This document shows, piece by piece, positions 10,972-21,767 of a DNA stretch of 64,000 bases. Origin of the DNA: Doris montereyensis (taxonomy: Eukaryota; Mollusca; Gastropoda; Nudibranchia; Dorididae); contig JAXRKP010000472.1 of assembly GCA_037039925.1 (NCBI GenBank), forward strand, positions 86,001 to 150,000. The letters run 5' to 3'. Within the stretch, counting starts at the first letter, position 1, and every line of letters starts with the position of its first letter. A program made the translations under genes and the position numbers. The notes beneath the pieces are model-generated. The model searched no databases. It had not been told where the DNA came from and saw nothing but the letters and a program-made list of their open reading frames with translations.

Positions 10972-11664
10972 ATGGCAGTCGACATGGTTGCCATCAAGCT
11001 ACCCACATTTTGGACAAGTAGCCCACAGGCATGGTTTGTGCAAGCCGAAGCTCAGTTTGCCTTACGAGGCATAACATGTCAGGACACACGTTACTACCAT
11101 GTAGTGGCGTCACTTGACTCAGAGACCGCCAACCGTGCTCTTGCATTGTTAACATCACCCCCTGAAAACGACAAGTACAACGCCATCAAACATTTCCTAC
11201 TGTCCGTGTTTAGTTTGTCAGAACAAGAGCGTGCCATGGCTCTGTTAAACATGAACAGCATAGGCGACCAGAAACCATCAGAGCTGATGGACGAAATGCT
11301 GTCCCTTCTGGGGGAGTACAAGCTGTGTTTTATCTTTAAACACCTTTTCCTGTCACGACTCCCAGACACCGTAAGAATACCTTTAGCGGCGTCAACCACA
11401 CAGGACTACAGAACCCTCGCACAAGAAGCCGACCGGTTGTTGATCGCTACAACATCCACCCACACTATCAACGCCACTACCCACGCGACCCACACGAACC
11501 GCCCATCACAGAAAGGTGATCAACACAAAAACAAACCACCGATTTGTTATTTTCACCTAAGATTCGGCAGTGCTGCTAAAAAATGCACCCCACCTTGCAA
11601 CTTCCCCCAACAGTCACACAAACAGAGTGCCAACCAGGGAAACGATCGGGTGGGTCAACAGTAG
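10972..11664 (+). CDS. Retrotransposon Gag
   Basis: 230 codons, the structural capsid/nucleocapsid protein of the element. It opens MAVDMVAIKLPTFWTSSPQA, matching the W...P..WF capsid start seen in animal Ty3/gypsy elements (PQAWFVQAEAQFALRGI). Near residue 190 there is a CYFHLRFG...CTPPC cluster, the Cys/His nucleic-acid-binding motif characteristic of this lineage. This frame appears intact and ends at a TAG; protease follows in another frame. Confidence 0.9.
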   Translation: MAVDMVAIKLPTFWTSSPQAWFVQAEAQFALRGITCQDTRYYHVVASLDSETANRALALLTSPPENDKYNAIKHFLLSVFSLSEQERAMALLNMNSIGDQKPSELMDEMLSLLGEYKLCFIFKHLFLSRLPDTVRIPLAASTTQDYRTLAQEADRLLIATTSTHTINATTHATHTNRPSQKGDQHKNKPPICYFHLRFGSAAKKCTPPCNFPQQSHKQSANQGNDRVGQQ

Positions 11665-11985
11665 CCCATACTGCTGGTGGCCCGTGAAAGACTCTCTCTT
11701 TATAACTGACGATGTATCAGGAAAGAAATTCCTTGTAGATACAGGCGCCCAAGTATCGGTAATCCCAGCTACGTGGAAAGACAAACACTCAAAATCAACA
11801 GGCAAAACCTAACAGCCGCAAACGGATCACTCATTCCAACATACGGCGTGCGCTATACACGAATACGCGTAAACAAACGCAACTACGAAGCCCGTCTCGT
11901 CATAGCTGACGTCCAACGCTCACTTTTAGGAGCAGATTTCCTGAGGAAACACAACTTTTCGTTGACATGCGAGGACAACGGTTAA
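11640..11985 (+). pseudogene. Retrotransposon protease, frame-broken
   Basis: Aspartic protease region. The active-site motif FLVDTGAQVSVIPA lies at about 11730-11770 in one frame. The second half, with the SLLGADFL motif (ILG-like flap and C-terminal signature), lies in another frame starting near 11800. One frameshift near 11800-11812 separates them, so no single protein is made here. Confidence 0.85.
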
Positions 11986-13563
11986 TCGAGGGGGACACAT
12001 ACACCTCTATTCCGTGCTCCATATTTCAAGTCAGCTACAACTACCTAGCTCCGATCGACAACAATAGCAATAATTTCCGAAAAGTATTGAACGGTTTCCC
12101 AGAAATACTTTCACCCACTTTCTCCTCAGCAGATGTCAAGTATGGAGTAAGTCTCCCCACATACCCACCACTGGCCGGCCCGTCCACGCGCGGGCGCGAC
12201 GCTTAGACCCAAAAAGCTCTTATTGGCTAAAAAAGAGTTCGCTGAAATGGAAAAGATGGGAATCATAAGAAGATCCAATAGTCAATGGGCCTCGCCTCTG
12301 CACATGGTTAAAAAATCGAATGGCGATTGGAGACCTTGCGGAGACTTCCGGCGACTGAATGACATCACCGTCCCAGATCGATACCCAATCCCCCACATCC
12401 AAGGTTTCACAGCCAACCTAGCGGGCAAGAAAATCTTTTCCAAGATAGATTTGGTAAAAGCTTACCACCAAAACCCCGTACTTCCGGAAGATGTGCCCAA
12501 AGCAGCTGTGATAACGCCTTTCGGCCTCTACGAGTTCATACGAATGCCATTTGGCCTAAAAAACGCCACCCAGGCATTCCAACGCCTCATAGACTCGGCC
12601 CTACAAGATCTCCAATGCACATTTGTTTATCTGGATGATATCTTGATCGCCAGTTCATCCGAAAAGGAACATATTGCAGATCTGCGCACAGTCTGCAAAA
12701 CGTTAACAGAATTTGGACTCGTAATACGTCTGGAAAAATGCCTGTTCGGTGTCAGTGAAATCGACTTCCTCGGACACAGGATCTCGAGCGCGGGTACAAT
12801 ACCGCTGCAGTTAAAAGTGAAGGCTCTGAGCGAGTTTTCAAAACCTACAACTATCAAAGGATTGCAGGAATTTATCGGAATGGTCAACTTCTACCATCAT
12901 TTCATCCCCCGCCTTGCTGCTCTCCTGCAACCGCTCTACGCCGCACTCAAATCTGCTCAAGCCCGGCAACCGATGTCCTGGTCAGAACAAATGACAAAAT
13001 CCTTCCACCACACAAAGCAAGCATTGGCCAACGCTACCTTACTTGCACACCCCAACCCGACCGCTAAACTAGCTTTGACAAGCGACTCCTCTAATCGTGC
13101 GATTGGAGCGGTTTTAGAGCAATACGTACAAGGATCATGGAAACCCCTAGCCTTTTTCAGTAAACAACTACGCGAGACAGAACAAAAGTACAGTACTTTC
13201 GACCGCGAGTTGCTAGGACTGTATCTTGCCATTCGACATTTCCATTTCATGTTGGAAGGAAGAATGTTCACCACATATACCGACCACAAACCCTTAGTCC
13301 AGGCAATGAGTAAAGCAACAGAACCTTGGTCAGCTCGTCAACAACGACATTTATCCTTCATTTCCAAATTCACGACCAACATACAGCACATCGCTGGGAA
13401 ATCTAACGTTTTTGCCGATTGTCTATTGAGACCATCAATCGAAACAGTCTCTCTTGGTGTTGATTATACAGCGATGGCAAAGGCCCAAACCGACAGCGAG
13501 GAAATCCAGCTGTACCGTACCCGCTACCACCGGTTTGCAGATGGCATCCCTCCTTGTCTCTGA
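11967..13563 (+). pseudogene. Reverse transcriptase and RNase H, one main frame
   Basis: The main open frame, from about 12210 to 13563, holds the RT fingers ([20 protein letters not shown]), the palm motif A region ([12 protein letters not shown]), MPFGLKNA and the catalytic YLDD at about 12628. The thumb follows with FLGHRISS, then RNase H with [14 protein letters not shown] and YTDHKPL. The upstream linker (11967-12206) is in a different frame; the shift is near 12150-12190. The end reads FADCLLRP, where ADALSRP is usual. A stop after IPPCL precedes the integrase frame. Confidence 0.9.
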
Positions 13564-14370
13564 TTCTGGTCCTAACCTGTTATGCGACATTTCAACAGGA
13601 CGGGCTCGACCTATAGTGCCAACCAAATTTCAAAGACATATTTTTGATTCAGTCCACAACCTTGCGCATCCGGGAATTAAAACACGACGCCTGATCTCTG
13701 AGAAATTCGCGTGGCATGGATTAAATAAACAAGTCAACAAGTGGTCTAGGGAATGTATCCAATGTCAAGTCTCTAAGATACAAACTCACGTCCATGCGTC
13801 ACTTAGCACTTTCACTGTGCCGGAGAAACGCTTCAACCATATCCATGTCGACATTGTCGGCCCCTTACCATCATCTGGCGGATTCTCCCATTTGTTCACC
13901 ATCATTGCCGCACAACGCGTTAGCCTGAAGCAATTCCACTGAAAGAGACGACCTCCAAAGAGTGCGCAAGAGCCCTCATCAACCACTGGGTCTCCCGATT
14001 CGGAGTGCCAGTTGACATAACGTCAGATCGGGCCCCCAATTCACATCGGCTCTATGGAACGAGATGGCGACTATGCTTGGTACAAAACTCCACCGAACAA
14101 CGGCATACCACCCCATTTCGAACGGAATAGTCGAACGTTTCCATCGCACTCTAAAAATGCCCTGAAATCAAGACTGACTGGTCCTGCTTGGGTCGAATGT
14201 CTACTGTGGGTGCTTCTCGGTATACGCACAGCACCAAAAGAGGGCTTAGATACTTCGCCAGCGGAAATGGTTTATGGTGAACCGCTAACGGTTCCGGGGA
14301 TTTCGTTACTACAGAAACAACCGCGAAATCAACCTCTGAGCTACTCAGCTCAACACGATCAGCTGTAAAG
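13500..14370 (+). pseudogene. Retrotransposon integrase, several frame breaks
   Basis: The zinc-binding H-H-C-C region is visible as HNLAHPGIKTRRLISEKFAW followed by CIQCQ. The catalytic core starts HIHVDIVGPLPSS with the first catalytic Asp. The frame then breaks near 13910; the second Asp region (DITSDRAPN, about 14018-14045) and the later GIRTAPKEGLDTSPAEMVYG block are in other frames. At least three frameshifts, so it is inactive. Confidence 0.88.
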
Positions 14371-14787
14371 TCGTACAAGGCACCTCCCACAACCCGTCAT
14401 GGACAGCCACCAACCTTCATACCACCAGAACTGAAGTTCGCTCAATTTGTTTCATTCGAAATGACGACCACCGTCACCCATTGCAACGACCATACAATGG
14501 ACCATTCAAAGTTATCGCACTAGAGGACAAAACATTCTGCATCGATGTCGGGGTCGAGAGGAAGAAATTTCTGTCGACCGGCTAAGCCAGCCTATGTGGA
14601 CATAACCAACCCCGTGCCTGTTGCTCAAGCACGTCGGGCGTCCTCCAAACAGGCCTAGATCTAACGTCCTTGTGAACCAAGATACTGCACCTCAAATTCT
14701 TTCACCACCCCAGGCAAAAAGACAATCACAAGCGCTTCACCACAAGGTCGGGTCGTGCCATCAAGACTCCCAACCCCTATGGTCATG

Positions 14788-14799
14788 CTAGGGGAGCTG
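14788..14799 (+). other. Polypurine tract
   Basis: CTAGGGGAGCTG directly precedes the 3' LTR. A short purine run at this site is the expected plus-strand primer. Confidence 0.65.
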
Positions 14800-14973
14800 T
14801 GTAGCGTGGCCACTACATACACTTACACACGCAGCACACAAGGACACTAAAAACAACTCACTCTACACACACCGCCGCTCGGCAAAACTAGTGTACAACA
14901 AGCTCACGGAATAAAGCAGTCACTTTCTTCTTTCCTCCTCAACCCTTGTGTTTGTGTTTCATCCTTGGCTTCA
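14800..14973 (+). repeat. 3' LTR (174 bp)
   Basis: Begins TGTAGCGTGGCCACTACATA and ends CATCCTTGGCTTCA. Same length as the 5' LTR; differences are CCA/CGG near the AATAAA, two in the pyrimidine stretch and two near the end. Confidence 0.95.
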
Positions 14974-15312
14974 CCAGGCTATTTTCAAACATCCACCCAC
15001 TCTAAATGGACCAGGCTATTTTCAAACATCCACCCACTCTAAATGGACCAGGCTATTTTCAAACATCTGCCCACTCTAAATGGACCAGGCTATTTTCAAA
15101 CATCTGCCCACTCTAAATGGACCAGGCTATTTTCAAACATCTACCCACTCTAAATGGACCAGGCTATTTTCAAACATCTGCCCACTCTAAATGGACCAGG
15201 CTATTTTCAAACATCCACCCACTCTAAATGGACCAGGCTATTTTCAAACATCCACCAACTCTAAATGGACCAGGCTATTTTCAAACATCCGCCCACTCTA
15301 AATGGACCAGAC
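14974..15312. repeat. Minisatellite, 37-bp unit, 9 copies (right part)
   Basis: Direct continuation of the array broken by the LTR element. Copies here are very uniform: CACTCTAAATGGACCAGG then CTATTTTCAAACATC. Confidence 0.95.
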
Positions 15313-15734
15313 TATCTCCAAATTTGACTTTTTAAAAGCTTTGGTTTAAGTAATGGAGACAAAACGAAAGAGAGAGACATTTACACCATGAAACAGTAGA
15401 ATCGCTCAGTCCCTTATGCATTCCAGAAAAAAAACATCATTAGAAATAACCCTAACGTTCAAATTGGATAAGCCTAATTTATTACACTGCTGTGAAGTCT
15501 AACTCTCGCCATTCGATTGGACCCATCGTAACCATGAGTTAGTGTCAGGCCGAGGTGATCTTAGCCTATGCCAATGCCAATGCCAATGCCATCCGTCATT
15601 CGTCATTCGGATGACTAGGTCTAAGCAGTGGATGACAAATGTTGTCTCCAAACTTTCAGTACTCCCATTCTAACAAAGAAGATTACATGAAAACCTAGTG
15701 AAAAAAAAAAGGGAGTGGGGTGCCCCACATAATA
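15313..15734. other. Non-repetitive spacer
   Basis: No gene seen. A small ATGCCA-type repeat (15568-15592) and a duplicated GTCATTCG word near 15600 are the only structures. Confidence 0.5.
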
Positions 15735-16560
15735 ATGATAATATTAATAATAATAATGCAAAACTTATATAGCGCCCTTATCCATGAGGGCCATGCTCAG
15801 TTGCGCTTTACAAAGACCAAGACATATATCATAAAAAAGCTTACAAAATGTCTTACATAAATATAATCAATATCTATGATCACTATAAAATCATGAGATC
15901 TGCATACATGAAGAATGTTACAATTAAAATTAACAGTACCTAAATGATGATATGTGCTAATTACAAGATGGCCCTATACACACACACACACACATTGTAG
16001 GTGCCAACCTCCAACACCCCATGATACATTTAAATGTCAGTTTAAAAGATCTCTGTATAGTTATAAAAGCAGTTAAAGAAGTATCAAAACTAAGAAATGT
16101 AAGAATAATTATATGCATCGCAGTGTTAAAGATACCATGCATCAATAAAACACCAAACCCCTAACATAGGTTTTAGAAAATGCCAAGAAGTAAAATATTA
16201 TGTGAGTCGAAAACGGAGCGAAACAACTCTGTTTAAGCAATTGTTTAAAGGCAGGAAGGGTTGTACAATTTCTGGTTCTAACTGACAAAGAATTCCATAT
16301 AGCTGGGGGTAAAAGGTGAAAGAACGTTTGAGAAACTTTGTCTTAGGAATGCTTCTTTTTAGTTGCAAAGATTGTGAAAATGTAAGAGGACAATTGGGGT
16401 GGTGAACTTTAAGGAGACATTTTAGATAGTCGGAAGCAGTGTCATGAATGCAGTTGAATGTGAGACATGCTATCGTATACTTATATACTATTCTCTTTTC
16501 TATGAGAAGCCAATGTAGCGAGCACAAAATGGGAGTGATGTGTTTGGATTTTTGGTGTTA
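15735..16560 (-). mobile_element. LINE 3' part with (ATT)n tail
   Basis: The minus-strand frame 16527-16198 includes SLHWLLIEKRIVYKYTIACL, then TFNCIHDTASDYLKCLL, the SLHWLPIxxRIxYK...LTFKCLHxxAPxYLxxLL signature found after the RT domain in L2/CR1-type non-LTR retrotransposons. The 3' end on the minus strand runs into GCGCTATATAAGTTTTGC and an ATT-rich tail at 15735-15760, the known microsatellite end of such elements. 5'-truncated and inactive. Confidence 0.88.
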
Positions 16561-16800
16561 GTTTCAATTCTTGCTGTTTTATTTTGTAGTAATTGTAATC
16601 AATGGATAGAACTCTTTGGCAACCCATAGAGAAAGTAATTACACTCAATTCTTAAGGAGTGCCAAATTTGGAGCTGTGCTGAAAATGTGTTTAAAAAGTG
16701 GTACAGTCCCTCCCTCCCCCTCCCCTGTGTTCATCCTACTCACCCCCCATTTAAACAATAGCTGTAACAGACCCTGTGTTCATAATTAAAGCTACTCACA
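16561..16800. other. Spacer, no feature
   Basis: AT-rich sequence with a short C-rich patch at 16708-16750; nothing else is recognised. Confidence 0.5.
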
Positions 16801-18180
16801 TAACAATCAAGTGGTAAACCAACATCATTAACTGATGGTGTCAGTCAATGGTAAAATCAACGTCAAGCTGATGGTGGTCAAGTGGTAAACCTGATTTGAT
16901 GGTGTCAGTTAAAGCTGATGGTGTAAACCATCAACATCAATTAAAGCTGATGGTGTCAGTCAAGTGGTAAACCATCAACATCAATTAAAGCTGATGGTGT
17001 CAGTCAAGTGGTAAACCATCAACATCAATTAAAGCTGATGGTGTCAGTCAAGTGGTAAACCATCAACATCAATTAAAGCTGATGGTGTCAGTCAAGTGGT
17101 AAACCATCAACATCAATTAAAGCTGATGGTGTCAGTCAAGTGGTAAACCATCAATTAAAGCTGATGGTGTCAGTCAATTATTAAACCATCAACGCCAATT
17201 AAAGCTGATGGTGTCAGTCAAGTGGTAAACCATCAACGTCAATTAAAGCTGATGGTGTCAGTCAAGTGGTAAACCATCAACGCCAATTAAAGCTGATGTG
17301 TCAGTCAAGTGGTAAACCATCAACGTCAATTAAAGCTGATGGTGTCAGTCAAGTGGTGGTAAACCATCAACGCGTCAATTAAAGCTGATGGTGTCAGTCA
17401 AGTGGTAAACCATCAACGTCAATTAAAGCTGATGGTGTCAGTCAAGTGGTAAACCATCAACGTCAATTAAAGCTGATGGTGTCAGTCAAGTGATAAACCA
17501 TCAGCGTCAATTAAAGCTGATGGTGTCAGTCAAGTGGTAAAACCATCAACGTCAATTAAAGCTGATGGTGTCAGTCAAGTGGTATAACGTCAATTAAAGC
17601 TGATGGTGTCAGTCAAGTGGTAAACCATCAACGTCAATTAAAGCTGATGGTGTCAGTCAAGTGGTATAACGTCAATTAAAGCTAATGGTGTCAGTCAAGT
17701 GGATAAACCATCAACGTCAATTAAAGCTGATGGTGTCAGTCAAGTGGTAAACCATCAACGTCAATTAAAGCTGATGGTGTCAGTCAAGTGGTAAACCATA
17801 AAGCTGATGGTGTCAGTCGTGGTAAACCATTAGAGCTGATGGTGTCAGTCAAGTGGTAAACCATCAACGTTAATTAGAGCTAATGGTGTCAGTCAAGTGG
17901 TATAACGTCAACTACAGCTGATGGTGTCAGTCAAGTGGTAAACTGTCAATGTCAATTAGAGCTGATGGTGTCAGTCAAGTGGTAAACTGTCAATGTCAAC
18001 TACAGCTGATGGTGTCAGTCAAGTGATAAACTGTCAATGTCAATTAGAGTTGATGGTGTCAGTCAAGTGGTAAACCGTCAATGTCAATTAGAGCTGATGG
18101 TGTCAGTCAAGTGGTAAACCATCAACGTTAATTAGAGCTGATGGTGTCAGTCAAGTGGTAGACCGTCAACTAAAGCAGAA
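16800..18180. repeat. Minisatellite, 44-bp unit, about 31 copies
   Basis: The unit contains GCTGATGGTGTCAGTCAAGT and GGTAAACCATCAACGTCAAT. The period is read from GCTGATGG at 16946 and 16990. Within each unit TGATGGT and ACCATCA are inverted with a 16-nt loop. Three subtypes follow one another: CAACATCAATT (left), CAACGTCAATT (middle), CAATGTCAATTAGAG (right). Edge copies are shorter. Confidence 0.95.
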
Positions 18181-18869
18181 ATGTGACAGTAGATTGTCAA
18201 CTAAAGAAGCACCTAAGTTTACATGTCAGACAAAAGTTTTGGCACAATCGCACTTTAGCACCGCCAGGCAGTATCAAACTTGAAAATAGTTAAATGATAC
18301 TGTTCACAGTGTATCGCCGACCTGACTCCCTGAAAAAACACTGCAATCACGCTCTTACTCACTCTCGCCGACTCAGGCCAACTGACCGCCATGTAAGCTA
18401 GCCTACCGTGATACTAATTCCCTCTCCTTTCACTTCTTACTGATCACAAGCCTCCATGACCGAGGCTGAAAAAAAAACAAACTGTTATGAACGTTGGACA
18501 CTTGGCAATGCTCTCTCTACTCACTCTCGCCACTCTGCAAGGCCTACCCTTCATCTCTGTTCTGTGGTCCCATCTTCTCTTGGCCCAAGTCCGGGAATGA
18601 GACTTGAGAGATAAATTTTCTTATTAGATTTTCATAGCTTATCCCAAGGAAAAAGTGGGGGGGGGTGTGTGTGCGTTCTGCATTAAAATAAACAGTCTTC
18701 CCATGCCGATATTTGAATATATTAATACTCCTTGTGTCTGCCCTCTTCAAAATAGCTGATCTACACAATTCTTGTTTTCCTGATAGCGGGGAATAATAAT
18801 AATAATATAATATAATTATTTTACCTCCTTACTGGTTTTGTTTCTCAGTGTTATCCTCTTCTTGAGGAA

Positions 18870-18900
<31 letters not shown>

Positions 18901-19139
18901 TGGGGTTCAGAGGGGCTTGCCCCCTGCATGAAAACAAGCAAAACAAACAACAAAAAGCCCCGTTGTTGTGTTTCCAAGTCGTCTTCCCAAGGCAATCGTC
19001 TCTCTACTATTACCCCCGCATTAGCACAGCCGCCATGTTTTTTCCTATGTGCCTATGGTCAGCTGTGCTAAGGTAGAAGTAATAATAGGAAGACAACAAA
19101 GCCCGGCTTGCCTGGCCCAAGTCGTCTCCTTATTATTAC
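18181..19139. other. Unique-looking spacer with G tracts
   Basis: No gene recognised. ACTCACTCTCGCC words recur at about 18359 and 18518. Guanine tracts lie at 18656-18666 and 18885-18900. The word TATTATTACCCC and its neighbourhood are imperfectly repeated at about 19003 and 19129. Confidence 0.45.
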
Positions 19140-20090
19140 CCCGTTAATTTTTGGTCCTATTCACCTTGCCTCCTCTCCTCTATACAATGTAGTAGCGTAA
19201 TATAGCTTACACCATTGGACAGATCTATTCAAACTCTTTCCAACCATGTGTTGTGATAGGGAATGTAATACAATGTGCTCTTACACTCTAGTAAACGAGG
19301 GTGGTGAGACGCAAAAGCCAATGAACCGGTAAAAAACCAGCTCGCGAGACACCCCCTCTCTTTCTTCACGTTGCACGATAGCTCAATGAATGATAGTCAG
19401 CTCTGATTGGTTGAATCAGATTGTGTTAAAAATAGGCTTTACAATGATATCCCATAGTCCCCCGATGTCAAAGTTAAGAACTTGACCGAGCAATTTAAGT
19501 TTTAAAACGCTCCGAGAGCCACTTACGTAAGAAACTCAGAGAAAACCAGCCCACCAAAAGAAAGCTCATTCAATTTTCGCATCAGAAACTATTAGTGTCA
19601 TTAAATGTTGACTTTGTGAGTTACTGTGACAGAGCTTTTTTATTTGACGTGTCCTCAACCAAAACACGACACGGCCTTCTAACTAGATCTAGTAGCGGTA
19701 CTGACCGGTCGCTCGCTCGGGCCTTGTGTGCGTCGTCGATTAAGTGCGTAAAGACAAATTATGCCATTTTTGCATTTTTTTTCATGTTTTACATCGATAA
19801 AAACCCGTCTTGTAGTTTTTGGAGAGTTATGAAAAAAATTGGGCTTGTTCTATGTATTCATGACTTCAAGTTTAAAAAGTATGAGTTTTGTGAGTGACCG
19901 TTTTTGCGAGATATAGAAGGTTAAATTTGGTGTTCTGACCCATTTGAAAATTTAACAAATTTTCGAAAATTAAAAAATTCTTTACTTCGTTTAATATCGT
20001 CATACAGAAATGCTTTTGGTATCAACTTACTCGGGTAATAATAAAGTTCTTTCTAGTCGTAGCAATTGTTTTTCCATTGCTTACACTTGA
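19140..20090 (+). repeat. Dispersed repeat X, copy 1 (about 0.95 kb)
   Basis: Matches 47925-48785 in inverted orientation along its whole length. Shared words include GCTTACACCATTG, GTTAAGAACTTG, AAACTCAGAGAAAACCAGCC, GTCATTAAATGTTGACTTTG and TAGTCGTAGCAATTG. Frames inside it are short and not conserved between copies. There are no obvious terminal inverted repeats and no recognised transposase, so the class is unknown. Confidence 0.85.
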
Positions 20091-21767
20091 AATTTCGGTT
20101 TTGGACTACCTAGATCTAGTATTAGTAAGGTGTGTACTGTACATGTATTTACTTTATCAAGACTTGCTTCCAATGTTTACATTGTTTTACAAGTGCAAAA
20201 TCACCCCATGGTACAAAGTCACGATGGTGTTTAGATCTAGCATTCCCAACACTCAGTTGGGAATAAGAAAAAATAAGCCTAGATCTAGTGTCCCCAGCAT
20301 GGTTGAGAATACAGACAGTAGACAGTCAACTCTGAGAAAATCAGAGGAACCTAGGACCATCGCATAATTATAATAGATTTAGGGTCTACTTATAATAAAT
20401 TAATAAATCAATCAAATAAATAGATCTCTATATTCTAAATCTAGCTCAGCTCTAGATCTTAGGTGTTAATATGACTGAACTCGTTTTGTTCCCTACGTTT
20501 TATAGGCCTGCGCGTACTCTTACCTCTCTAGATCTAGATGTTAATGTATTATCTATTTATTTATTCTACTAGATAACTCCAGAACTAGATCTATATCTAT
20601 ATCTATATCTATATCTATAATTAGAGCTTAACGCCCCATTGACCTGCAACAAGTTTTTTATCGTAAGATAAAAATAAATTTGAAGATCTAAAATCATTCA
20701 ACATACCTAAAATCTAACTAGACATGCGCTTCTCTCCTGTTGATGCCTGCCTGTTGGGTTTGCCAGAGGTCTGAATTCTATTGTTTGTTTACAAATTATA
20801 GTTTTTCGTTATTTCAATGGCTTTCACTTCGCCACTTATCTTCCGATGATCTAATCTAGGTCAAAGTTTTGGACTAGGCGAAAGACGAGATCTTTTTTTA
20901 TGATATATCTCGATCTAGGCCTACTTTTATCAAAGATGAGAGTTATGAGTTTAATATTAACTTAAGTGTATACAAATACATGTAATAATAATATTATAAA
21001 TAATGGCTGTGCACTTTCACAACGACTTGCTGGTCAATCTTTGACTCACATAGATCTAGCGTGGTCATAATATGCGGCCACGTGATTAAAGTATTTACCT
21101 CGGCTAGCAACGGTGCCTGTACCTTTAGTACAGGCCTGGAAGAAAATAGAAAGCATTTTGAGCTCCTTCGAAAAATACCAAGGCGTTGTGCTACCTTTAA
21201 TAGTTTTCTCTCCTCTGGCTAAGAGGGGTGTAACAAAACCTGCGATTTTTATAAGTGGGTTGCATGTGTCAAGAGACCAGATCTACATCTAGATCTAGAT
21301 CTACCAAACTCACGAAGTACAGTCAGTGTCTTATGTTTTCTGCCCTTTAGGGTTTGGTGCTTATTGTTTCCACGGAGGACAAAGGAAACATATCTAGATC
21401 TAGTTGTTCTAATTCGTAATCACAGAAATAATTGGGCCTATTAATAATTTATCATATTAGATCTAATCTCTCATTCGGAATTTCCTTAAGCCTCTATTTC
21501 ACGTGGTGTTGGTTGGCCAACCGACTGGGCTACCATTGGGCCAACCATTGTCTTGTCAAGTGTTGTGACCCTGCACAACACAGTCGACAATCATCGACCA
21601 ACAATCGTACTATAGTTTTGCTATTACATTTACGTAATATTGACAAACAATAACACACCGATCTGAAGAATACAATATCTGACGAGACGCTTGATATTGT
21701 CTAAACAGGAACGCGTGCACGACGCGTGTTAGTACTTAGGCTACACTTTTTTTGTTCGCGAGTCTTT
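20091..21767. other. AT-rich block dense in TAGATCTA palindromes
   Basis: No gene seen. AGATCT/TAGATCTAG words occur well over a dozen times between 19680 and 21480, for example near 20110, 20231, 20279, 20529, 20584, 21052, 21289 and 21390. A (TATATC)n run lies at 20590-20620. Confidence 0.6.

Larger units (their letters stand above)
10713..14973 (+). mobile_element. Ty3/gypsy LTR retrotransposon, complete ends, broken frames
   Basis: A 4261-bp element with two 174-bp LTRs, a primer-binding site, gag, protease, reverse transcriptase/RNase H, integrase and a polypurine tract, in the Ty3/gypsy order. It is flanked on both sides by CCAG (10709-10712 and 14974-14977), a 4-bp target duplication falling inside the array word GGACCAGGC. 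The LTRs differ at about 6 of 174 positions by eye, so the insertion is fairly recent, yet pol has several frame breaks and internal stops, so this copy is non-autonomous as sequenced. No envelope-like frame is seen. Confidence 0.95.
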
